DNA of 64,000 nucleotides. It comes from Mesorhizobium_B sp963522145. Lineage in GTDB: Bacteria > Pseudomonadota > Alphaproteobacteria > Rhizobiales > Rhizobiaceae. Below, piece by piece: positions 39,467 through 46,737 of this stretch (its first letter is position 1; every line of letters begins with the position of its first letter). Below the pieces are notes generated by a model, which was not told where the DNA came from, did not search any database, and saw only the letters and a list, made by a program, of their open reading frames with translations. Made by a program: the position numbers and the translations under genes. The DNA lies in contig CAUQXI010000002.1 of assembly GCA_963522145.1 (NCBI GenBank), positions 1-64,000 on the forward strand, written 5' to 3'.

Positions 39467-39774
39467 GTGCATTGTCGATCCGCCGATGCCTTGAGGCTCG
39501 GTGGGCGCGGCGCATCGGCATCAATTCGCCCACAATCTGCCTCAATGGTTAACGCCTGCTCATCCGGCGTGTCAGTGCGGAGTTGTTCTTCAAACCCAAG
39601 CATTTGCGCAGCCTTCCGATACTTCGACAGTGTCGGCACGCGTCGACATGGCAGCCTCTGCATCGATCGATCGCCTTTCTTCAACAGGACGCTGCACACC
39701 CGCGTTGACAGACGCCCTCCTCGAACCTTAACGTTCTCTTAACAGTCGGGGTCGCAGACGGGGTTGGGGGAACG
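39467..39774 (+). promoter_or_regulatory. Regulatory region before the cysteine peptidase gene
   Basis: This 308-bp gap begins with an 8-bp perfect stem (GCCGATGC / GCATCGGC, 39482-39519) that may end phaZ transcription, although no T tract follows. Near its right end TTGACA (39705-39710) forms a perfect -35 element, 17 bases before a CtrA-type box. No gene is supported here. Confidence 0.5.
39728..39742 (+). promoter_or_regulatory. CtrA-type binding site
   Basis: TTAA-CGTTCTC-TTAA is an exact match to the CtrA consensus TTAA-N7-TTAA. It starts at the expected -10 position of a TTGACA promoter (39705-39710) and ends 32 bp before the ATG of the peptidase gene. CtrA is the cell-cycle response regulator of alphaproteobacteria; binding here is inferred from sequence. 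Confidence 0.6.
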
Positions 39775-40395
39775 ATGTTCTCTTCGCAGGCGAAGAGCGC
39801 GTCCTCGCGCGCAAAATTGTTGCTCGGCTTGGCGCTGGCCTTGGCGGCGGCCCCGGTCTCCGCCGCGCCCATGTTCACGGGCGGGCTGACCTCCCAGCCG
39901 ATCGGCCATTTCGAGTTCTGCAAGCGCAACCCGGCGGAATGCGCCATCCGAACGCCCAACAGCCGTCCTGAGCATATGACGACCGGATTGTGGCGGCTTC
40001 TGACGGAAACGACCCGCGCCGTGAACAGCGCCGTCGAGCCGATGAACGACATCGACATCTACGGCAAGGACGAGGTCTGGGCCTATCCCGACGGACGGGG
40101 CGACTGCGAGGACTATGTGCTGGAAAAGCGCCGCAGGCTGAAGGAGCGCGGCCTGTCGATCGCCAACCTCCTCATCACGGTGGTCAAGAAGCCCGATGGC
40201 GAGGGCCACGCCATCCTGACAGTGCGCACGGATGCAGGCGACTTCATCCTCGACAACCTGAACGACGCCGTGCGCGACTGGGAAGAAACCGGCTACCGCT
40301 TCCTCAAGCGCCAGGCGTCCGACAACACCGGCCACTGGGTCGCGATCCGCGACGGCCAGACGCCGATGGTGGCGGCCGTCGACTCGGTTCGTTGA
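39775..40395 (+). CDS. Secreted transglutaminase-like cysteine peptidase (BTLCP/DUF920)
   Basis: Periplasmic cysteine peptidase of 206 residues with a signal peptide ending about residue 31 (AAPVSAA). The catalytic triad is visible as Cys111 in GDCEDYVLEK, His145 in GEGHAILTV and Asp160 in FILDNLN. The family includes LapG, which releases surface adhesins under c-di-GMP control, but no LapD or adhesin gene is adjacent, so that role is only a possibility. A CtrA-type box precedes it. Confidence 0.9.
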   Translation: MFSSQAKSASSRAKLLLGLALALAAAPVSAAPMFTGGLTSQPIGHFEFCKRNPAECAIRTPNSRPEHMTTGLWRLLTETTRAVNSAVEPMNDIDIYGKDEVWAYPDGRGDCEDYVLEKRRRLKERGLSIANLLITVVKKPDGEGHAILTVRTDAGDFILDNLNDAVRDWEETGYRFLKRQASDNTGHWVAIRDGQTPMVAAVDSVR

Positions 40396-40706
40396 GAAAA
40401 GCCGCGGCTGTTCCCGAGCTTACCGTCACCCGTTAGCGGCTTTCCGGACCGGTTTGATCGATTGCGCTGAAGCCATCCGCATCCACTGCACGCGGTGAGG
40501 TGAGCGCCGCGTTTCCATGATGGGGTGGAAAGCTGCCTGTCCGCTTCCTGCCGCATCTGAACGGGAAGCAGGCGTTGCCTCCCGTGCCGACGAAGGGCTC
40601 AGCCACCGGTCCGCATTGGCCTTCGGTGAACGTCGCCGCAGGCGGCTGTGCGAACCCTCCCACGTCGCCGGTGACACGACTCATCTCATTGGCGCAGATA
40701 GCTCCC
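40396..40706 (+). other. Gap before the marR-type gene
   Basis: A possible terminator of the peptidase gene lies at 40398-40443 (AAAGCCGC / GCGGCTTT with a 30-base loop). The remaining 260 bp has an open frame continuous with the regulator but lacks conserved start features; no further gene is supported. Confidence 0.3.
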
Positions 40707-41156
40707 ATGCAGAATCAGGACGACATACATCCCGAGGCCGCGACCGCTCCGGGGTACCTCGCCAACCACGCCGCCCGCGCCTTCAATCGTGGGGTGGATG
40801 CGGCGCTGAAGCCGCACGGCCTGACGATGGCATTGATCGGACCGCTCCTGCTTCTGTATTGGAAGGGAGCGCTGCTGCAACGCGACATCGTTCGATGGTC
40901 TGCTGTCAGGCAGCCGGCCATGGTGGCTCTGCTCGATAAGCTGGAGACAATGGGACTGATCGCTCGGGCGCCGTCGTTGAACGATCGACGAGCGTCCCTA
41001 GTGGAACTCACGGAAGCGGGACGCGACGCCGCCCGGATCGGCAGCGAGGCGCTCGTTCACGGCAACACCCGCGGGATGGAGGGCTTCTCGCCCGAAGAGG
41101 CTGGCCAACTGGTCGCGCTTCTCAAACGACTGATCGGAAATCTTGACCGGTTCTAG
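40707..41156 (+). CDS. MarR-family transcriptional regulator
   Basis: Winged-helix dimeric regulator of 149 residues. The recognition region (DIVRWSAVRQPAMVALLDKLETMGLI) and wing (LNDRRASLVELTEAG) are clear. I place the start at ATG 40707; in-frame codons upstream to 40575 add a stretch without family features. An FAD monooxygenase gene follows after 49 bp containing a perfect palindrome, so it probably controls that gene in response to a small aromatic or drug-like ligand. Confidence 0.85.
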   Translation: MQNQDDIHPEAATAPGYLANHAARAFNRGVDAALKPHGLTMALIGPLLLLYWKGALLQRDIVRWSAVRQPAMVALLDKLETMGLIARAPSLNDRRASLVELTEAGRDAARIGSEALVHGNTRGMEGFSPEEAGQLVALLKRLIGNLDRF

Positions 41157-41165
41157 GGGCGATAT

Positions 41166-41181
41166 ATATCAATAGTGATAT
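41166..41181 (+). promoter_or_regulatory. Probable MarR operator
   Basis: ATATCA-ATAG-TGATAT is a perfect 16-bp palindrome in a strikingly AT-rich patch between the regulator stop and the monooxygenase start. It lies 24 bp before the ATG at 41206 and size and place fit a MarR-family operator. Confidence 0.65.
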
Positions 41182-41205
41182 TTTCTATTCGCAGGGGCTC
41201 ACGCC

Positions 41206-42399
41206 ATGTCTCGCCGAATCCTCGTCTCCGGCGCCAGCATCGCCGGCAATACCGCAGCTTGGTGGCTCGGCCGTCTAGGCAACGACGTCACGGTGGTCGA
41301 ACGAGCATCCGAATTCCGCAACGGCGGGCAGAACATCGATGTGCGCGGCGTCGGCCGCGAGGTCCTCCGGCGCATGGGGCTTGAACAGATTGCGCTCGAC
41401 CGTGGCACTGGCGAGGAGGGCACGACTTGGATCGACGGCGACGGCGAGGTGGTCGCCGGGTTTGTGACCGAGGAATTGGGAGGCGATGGGCCCACCGCCG
41501 AGATGGAGATTTTGCGCGGCGACCTGGCACGCCTCCTTTATGACCCGGCGCGTGAGCACGCGACGTTCTGCTTCGGCGACACGATCGAGCGCATCGACGA
41601 CGACGGCGAGCGGGCGACCGTGACCTTTGCCCGCGGCACAACCGAAAACTACGATCTGGTGGTCGTTGCGGAGGGCGTCGGATCGAAGACGCGCGACCGC
41701 GTTTTTCCCGGGGAGAACGATCCTCGCTGGATGAATCTGACCATCGCTTATTTCACCATTCCCCGCGTGCCAGACGATGACCGGATGTGGCGCTGGTACA
41801 ACGCGACAGGAGGCCGGAGCATCTCGTTACGGCCCGACAACCATGGCACGACGCGCGCCAACCTCACCATCCAGCAAGCACCCAACGGCGAGAATGAGTG
41901 GGATGCCGATCGCCAGAAAGCCTACATGCGCGAGCGCTTTGCGGATGCCGGATGGCAGGCGGAGCGTGTTCTAGCAGGAATGGACGGCACGGAGGACTTC
42001 TACTTCGACGTCCTGCGCCAAGTACGGATGAAGCGATGGTCGAAAGGGCGCATTGTCCTGACGGGTGACGCCGCCTGGTGCGCGACACCGCTCGCCGGGA
42101 TCGGAACGACGCTGGCGGTGACTGGAGCCTATATATTGGCGGGAGAACTTGACCGTGACGGCGAGGTGACCGCCGCCGCGGAGCGCTACGAGGCCGCGAT
42201 GCGCCCCATGGTCGAGGACGGCCAAGGGGTGCCGAAGATCGGACCACGCCTGATGCATCCACGCAGCCGGCTCGGTATCCACCTCCTGCATGGCGCGCTT
42301 GGTGTCGCGAGCCGGCCAGCTGTCCGTAATCTGGCCGCCAAGCTGTTCTCGGGCGAGACAAAGGCGCCGGACCTGTCTGGCTACCCGAAACATCCGTGA
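41206..42399 (+). CDS. FAD-dependent monooxygenase (PHBH/TetX-like)
   Basis: Class A flavoprotein hydroxylase of 397 residues. The N-terminal dinucleotide motif is GASIAGNTAAWWLGRLG with the ribose-binding Glu in VVER. The second FAD motif is GDAAWCATPLAGIGTTLA. The group contains the tetracycline-inactivating TetX as well as many aromatic hydroxylases; residues seen here do not fix a substrate. AGGGG precedes the ATG. It pairs with the upstream MarR gene. Confidence 0.88.
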   Translation: MSRRILVSGASIAGNTAAWWLGRLGNDVTVVERASEFRNGGQNIDVRGVGREVLRRMGLEQIALDRGTGEEGTTWIDGDGEVVAGFVTEELGGDGPTAEMEILRGDLARLLYDPAREHATFCFGDTIERIDDDGERATVTFARGTTENYDLVVVAEGVGSKTRDRVFPGENDPRWMNLTIAYFTIPRVPDDDRMWRWYNATGGRSISLRPDNHGTTRANLTIQQAPNGENEWDADRQKAYMRERFADAGWQAERVLAGMDGTEDFYFDVLRQVRMKRWSKGRIVLTGDAAWCATPLAGIGTTLAVTGAYILAGELDRDGEVTAAAERYEAAMRPMVEDGQGVPKIGPRLMHPRSRLGIHLLHGALGVASRPAVRNLAAKLFSGETKAPDLSGYPKHP

Positions 42400-42572
42400 G
42401 GAGGCGGGCGCGTCGGCTTTCGGGGAGCGAAGAAACCCGTTTAGATGGCCGCCATGGCGTCGGAAGCACATGTATCCGTGTTCAACAGCTTACGTCACCG
42501 CCCTTCCTGTTTCCTAACTGGATCGTCGCCTGCGAAGCTGCGACACCTCACTTTCTGACGTCGCGGCCGCAT

Positions 42573-44102
42573 TCACGCCGCCTGGGCCATCCGCTCGGTC
42601 GAGGTGCGGTAGGAGATCGCCTCCGCGAGATGGATGCGGCCGACGCTGTCCGCCCCATCGAGATCGGCGAGCGTGCGCGCGACCTTGAGCACCCGGTGGT
42701 AGGCGCGGGCGGAAAAGCCCATCTTCTCGCTCGCATCGCGAAGCAGGCTCGTTCCCGCGTGGTCGAGCGCGGCGATCTCTTCCACGAAGGCGGTCGGGCA
42801 GTGCGCGTTGATGCCGCCGCTTAAGCCCAGCGCCTCGAAACGCTCCGCCTGCACCTTGCGCGCCCGCGCCACCCGAAGGGCAACGTCCCTGCTCGGTTCC
42901 GAGCGGCCGGGACGCAGAAGGTCAGCCGCGGACACGGAGGGCACTTCCACACGCAGGTCGATGCGGTCGAGCAGCGGGCCTGAGATCCGCGCCTGATAAT
43001 CCGATTGGCAGCGTGGGCCGCGCGCACATCGAGAACCCGGCTCACCCGCCATGCCGCAGCGGCACGGATTCATCGCCGCGATCAGCTGGATGCGCGCCGG
43101 ATAGGACACGCGGTGATTGGCGCGCGCGATCGCGCATTCGCCGGTTTCCAGCGGCTGGCGCAGCGAGTCGAGCACTTGCGGCGAGAATTCGGGGAACTCG
43201 TCGAGAAAGAGCACACCGTGATGGGCGAGCGACACCTCGCCCGGCCGCACCCGCAATCCCCCGCCCACCATGGCGGCCATGGAGGCCGAGTGGTGCGGCG
43301 CGCGAAACGGCCGACGATCCGTCAGTCGCCCGCCGGCAAGCTCGCCCGCGATCGACTGGATCATCGAAACGTCGAGCAGTTCGCGCGGGGAAAGCGGCGG
43401 CAGGATAGAAGGAAGCCGCGCCGCGAGCATCGACTTGCCCGATCCGGGCGGGCCGACCATCAGCAGGTTGTGCCCGCCGGCGGCCGCCACCTCGAGCGCG
43501 CGCCGGGCGCTGTCCTGTCCCTTGATGTCGGCGAGATCCGGAAGGCCAGCGGCTTCCGCATGGATGGCGGGCGCAGGCCGCGACAGGACCTGTGTGCCGC
43601 GAAAATGGTTGGCCAGCGCGATCAGCGAGCGCGGCGCCAGGATCTCGATCTCCTCGCCGGCCCACGCCGCTTCCGGTCCGCAGGGTGCTGGGCAGATCAG
43701 GCCGCGTCCCATGCCATGCGCGCCGATCGCAGCCGGCAGAACGCCTGTGACGGCCGCGATCGTGCCATCCAGCGAAAGCTCGCCCAAAACCGCGAAGCCT
43801 TGCAGTGCATCGGCTGGAATGGCGCCAAGCGCCGCCATCAGCCCGAGCGCGATCGGCAGATCGTAGTGGCTGCCTTCCTTGGGCAGGTCGGCCGGCGCGA
43901 GGTTGACGGTGACTTTCTTGGTGGGCATCGACAGGCCAGACGCATGGAGCGCGGCTTGCACCCGCTCGCGGCTTTCCGCCACGGCCTTGTCGCCCAGGCC
44001 GACGATCTGCATGCCCATCTTGCCGGGTGCGACCATCACCTGCACGTCCACGGGCACCGCCTCGATACCCTGAAACGCCATCGTGCGCACATGGCTGACC
44101 AT
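42573..44102 (-). CDS. comM: YifB/ComM-family AAA+ ATPase
   Basis: Mg-chelatase-like ATPase; ComM homologues are hexameric helicases that help branch migration during natural transformation. The 509-residue protein has an N-terminal Lon-protease-like fold (GMQIVGLGDKAVAESRERV), Walker A VGPPGSGKSM, Walker B HGVLFLDEFPEF, and the ChlI C-terminal domain with cysteines (NPCRCGMAGEP...C). ATG 44102 gives the standard MVSHVRTMAFQGIEA start; the frame opens at 44165. The 170-bp gap after it, towards the monooxygenase, shows nothing notable. Confidence 0.92.
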   Translation of the reverse strand: MVSHVRTMAFQGIEAVPVDVQVMVAPGKMGMQIVGLGDKAVAESRERVQAALHASGLSMPTKKVTVNLAPADLPKEGSHYDLPIALGLMAALGAIPADALQGFAVLGELSLDGTIAAVTGVLPAAIGAHGMGRGLICPAPCGPEAAWAGEEIEILAPRSLIALANHFRGTQVLSRPAPAIHAEAAGLPDLADIKGQDSARRALEVAAAGGHNLLMVGPPGSGKSMLAARLPSILPPLSPRELLDVSMIQSIAGELAGGRLTDRRPFRAPHHSASMAAMVGGGLRVRPGEVSLAHHGVLFLDEFPEFSPQVLDSLRQPLETGECAIARANHRVSYPARIQLIAAMNPCRCGMAGEPGSRCARGPRCQSDYQARISGPLLDRIDLRVEVPSVSAADLLRPGRSEPSRDVALRVARARKVQAERFEALGLSGGINAHCPTAFVEEIAALDHAGTSLLRDASEKMGFSARAYHRVLKVARTLADLDGADSVGRIHLAEAISYRTSTERMAQAA

Positions 44103-44241
44103 GCCGATCCCCGCTCTTTGCCCCATGGGCAAAAGAGCATGACCGAGCCTCAAATTCAAGAACAATCAGTGAACGATTAAGCGCTCAGGCTGCAAGGCGG
44201 TTGTGGCAGGTTGCGTGAGGCGAGAACAAAACGGAACGGCG

Positions 44242-45183
44242 TCAGCCGCGCTTTTCTTCCACCTTGTCCCAGAACAGGCTTGCGATATCGGCGCCGCCGA
44301 AACGCTTCACCTCCCGCACGCCGGTGGGCGAGGTCACGTTGATCTCGGTGAGGAAGTCGCCGATCACGTCGATGCCCACAAGAAGGAAGCCGCGCTCGCG
44401 CAGAGCGGGGCCGATCGCTGCGCAGATGTCCCGCTCGCGCGGGGTGAGTTCCGTTTTTTCCGCCCTCCCGCCCACATGCATGTTGGAGCGGGAGTCGTGC
44501 TCGGCGGGCACGCGGTTGATGGCGCCCACCGGCTCGCCGTCGATGAGCAGGATGCGCTTGTCGCCCGCGCGCACCTCCTTCAGGTAGCGCTGCACGATGA
44601 AGGGCTCGCGGAACATCTGTCCGAACATCTCGAGCAGCGAGGACAGGTTGCGGTCGTCCTCGCGCAGGTGGAAGATGCCCGCGCCGCCATTGCCGTAAAG
44701 CGGCTTGACGATGATGTCGCCATGCTCGCGCCGGAAGGCCGCGACCTCGGCCGGATCCTTGGTGATCAGGGTGGGCGGCGTCAGGTCGGCGAATTCGGTG
44801 ACGAACACCTTTTCCGGGCTATTGCGCACCCAGGCCGGATCGTTGACCACAAGCGTCTTGGGATGGATGCGCTCGAGGATATGGGTCGTCGTGATGTAGT
44901 TCATGTCGAAGGGCGGATCCTGGCGCAGCAGCACCACGTCCATCTCGGCCAAATCGGCGCGTTCCGGTTCGCCGAGCGTGAAATGGTTGCCCGCCTCGTC
45001 GCGCACGGTCATTGCTTCCAGGCGCGCGAAGACGCGGCCGTCATGGAGCGAAAGCCGATCGGGCGTGTAGTGGAACAGGCTGTGCCCACGCCGCTGCGCT
45101 TCGAGGCACAGCGCGAATGTCGTGTCGCCCGCAATGCCGACGCTTCGAACATGATCCATCTGGACGGCGATCTTCAGCGGCAT
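44242..45183 (-). CDS. gshB: Glutathione synthase
   Basis: Joins glycine to gamma-glutamylcysteine. The 313-residue ATP-grasp enzyme has MKIAVQMD-type start (MPLKIAVQMDHVRS), DPPFDMNYITTTHILE, KPLYGNGGAGIF and FLTEINVTSPTGVRE. ATG 45183 is preceded by GGAG with an 8-base spacer; the frame continues upstream but without the family pattern. It follows the GtrA-like gene by 79 bp. Confidence 0.97.
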   Translation of the reverse strand: MPLKIAVQMDHVRSVGIAGDTTFALCLEAQRRGHSLFHYTPDRLSLHDGRVFARLEAMTVRDEAGNHFTLGEPERADLAEMDVVLLRQDPPFDMNYITTTHILERIHPKTLVVNDPAWVRNSPEKVFVTEFADLTPPTLITKDPAEVAAFRREHGDIIVKPLYGNGGAGIFHLREDDRNLSSLLEMFGQMFREPFIVQRYLKEVRAGDKRILLIDGEPVGAINRVPAEHDSRSNMHVGGRAEKTELTPRERDICAAIGPALRERGFLLVGIDVIGDFLTEINVTSPTGVREVKRFGGADIASLFWDKVEEKRG

Positions 45184-45262
45184 GGAACACACTCCGGCAG
45201 GCAGGGCGCCATGCTCTAGCCCAAGCGCAGCGCACTGCCAATCAGGAGAAGCTGGCGCGAGG

Positions 45263-45637
45263 TCAACGGTCGAAAACGAGCCGGGAATAGCCGGCAAAGG
45301 ACAGCAGCGTAGCAATGCCCGAGCCGACGACAAGCGCGAGCAGCGGCGGGATGGCGGGCAGGGCCGCAAGCAAGGCGGTGTAGATGGCGAGGTTGACGAG
45401 GCTCGTGGTGATGCCGACACCGCCATAGCGCGCACCCTCCTGCGCGAGGCCGCGCGCGGACGGCGAAAAAGCGAAATGCCGGTTCAGCGTCCAGGTGAGC
45501 AGAAGGGCGCAACCCGCAGAGATCAGGCGTGCGGGCAGCGGGCCGAGCGGCGTTACAGCGAGAAGCAGGAGCAGCAGCCCGGCATCCGCCAGAAAGCCCA
45601 CGCCGCCGACAAGGAGGAAGCGGGTGAAACGCTTCAT
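45263..45637 (-). CDS. GtrA-family membrane protein
   Basis: Four-helix inner-membrane protein of 124 residues, family of GtrA proteins thought to help flip polyprenyl-phosphate sugars. It starts MKRFTRFLLVGGVGFLADAG and contains LLLTWTLNRHFAF, both diagnostic. Its ATG overlaps the stop of the GT2 gene (ATGA), so the two are coupled, as GtrB and GtrA typically are. Confidence 0.92.
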   Translation of the reverse strand: MKRFTRFLLVGGVGFLADAGLLLLLLAVTPLGPLPARLISAGCALLLTWTLNRHFAFSPSARGLAQEGARYGGVGITTSLVNLAIYTALLAALPAIPPLLALVVGSGIATLLSFAGYSRLVFDR

Positions 45638-46626
45638 GCCGAAGCGCGCAGCACCTTGGCGCTGTCGGGTGCGGCGCTCTTGTGCTCGGCCCGCCACGGC
45701 GCATCGACGCTGAGATAGAAGATGCGTTTCTGCTCGGTGCGCATGCGCGCGACCGAATCGAGGATGAGGCCGGTCACCGTCATCAGCATGGCGCCGATCA
45801 GAAGGGCGACCGACAGCACCCAGGTCGGCAGACGCGGCACGAGGCCGGTTTCGGCATATTCCGCCAGAACGGGCGCCATGAAGAACAGGCTGGCGAGGAG
45901 GAACAGGCCGGCGATCCAGCCGAAAAAGCGCAGCGGGCGCGTTTCCTTGGCCAGCAGCAGGAACATCCAGAGGATTTTCGCGCCGTCCTTAAAGGTGGAA
46001 AGCTTGGAGGCCGACCCTTCGGCGCGCCTTCCGTAATCGAGCGCGATCTCCGCCACCGGCAGCTTGAGCTGCGAGGCATGGACCGACATCTCGGTTTCGA
46101 TCTCGAAGCCTCCGGATACGGCCGGGAAGCTCTTCACAAAGCGGCGCGAGAAGGCGCGGTAGCCCGAAAAGATGTCGGAAAAATCCGCGCCGAACAGCCT
46201 TCGGTAAAGCAGGTTGAAGAGCCGGTTGCCGAGCGCATGCCCCGCGCGGCCGGCATCCTCCTCGACGCCTCGGCGCGTACCCACCACCATGTCGGCGCGT
46301 TCGGTGACGAGCGTGTTGACGAGCAGCGCTGCGTCTTCCGGCGCATAGGTGCCGTCGCCATCCGCCATCACGTAGATGTCGGCCTCAATGTCGGCGAACA
46401 TGCGCTGCACCACATGGCCCTTGCCCTGCCGGCCCACACGCACGACCGTGGCGCCGGCCGCCCGCGCGTGCAGGGCGGTCAGGTCGCGCGAATTGTTGTC
46501 ATAGACGTAGATGCGCGCCTCCGGCAGAGCGAGGCGAAAGCGCCGCACCACGTCGCCCACTGTGTGCTCCTCGTTGAAGCAGGGCAGCAGGACGGCGATA
46601 ACAGGTTCGTCGCGGACGAGATGCAT
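45634..46626 (-). CDS. GT2 glycosyltransferase (polyprenyl-phosphate sugar synthase type, GtrB-like)
   Basis: Probably makes a polyprenyl-phosphate-linked monosaccharide on the cytoplasmic face. The 330-residue protein has a GT2 domain (VLLPCFNEEHTVGDVV, DxD-type motif in ADGDGTYAPED, FSDIFSGYRAFSRRF). Two C-terminal transmembrane helices lie at about residues 228-250 and 262-285. This is the GtrB/DPM1-like layout. It is coupled to the GtrA-like gene and divergent from a GT-C-like membrane protein that could be the transferase using its product. Confidence 0.9.
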   Translation of the reverse strand: MHLVRDEPVIAVLLPCFNEEHTVGDVVRRFRLALPEARIYVYDNNSRDLTALHARAAGATVVRVGRQGKGHVVQRMFADIEADIYVMADGDGTYAPEDAALLVNTLVTERADMVVGTRRGVEEDAGRAGHALGNRLFNLLYRRLFGADFSDIFSGYRAFSRRFVKSFPAVSGGFEIETEMSVHASQLKLPVAEIALDYGRRAEGSASKLSTFKDGAKILWMFLLLAKETRPLRFFGWIAGLFLLASLFFMAPVLAEYAETGLVPRLPTWVLSVALLIGAMLMTVTGLILDSVARMRTEQKRIFYLSVDAPWRAEHKSAAPDSAKVLRASA

Positions 46627-46695
46627 GGCTTTCCAAGTCTCCGCCGCGTCTCTTCCCCAGCGGGAAGGCGGCTGCTTTACCCTTTATTGAAGCCG

Positions 46696-46710
46696 TTAAG
46701 ACTAGGTTGA
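46696..46710. promoter_or_regulatory. Imperfect CtrA-like site in the divergent promoter region
   Basis: TTAA-GACTAGG-TTGA differs by one base from the CtrA consensus. It sits between the GT2 gene and the GT-C-like gene, 28 bp before the latter. A one-mismatch site can occur by chance, so this is tentative. Confidence 0.3.
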
Positions 46711-46737
46711 GGCTTGGCCTTTTTCCTTGGTTGTTTG

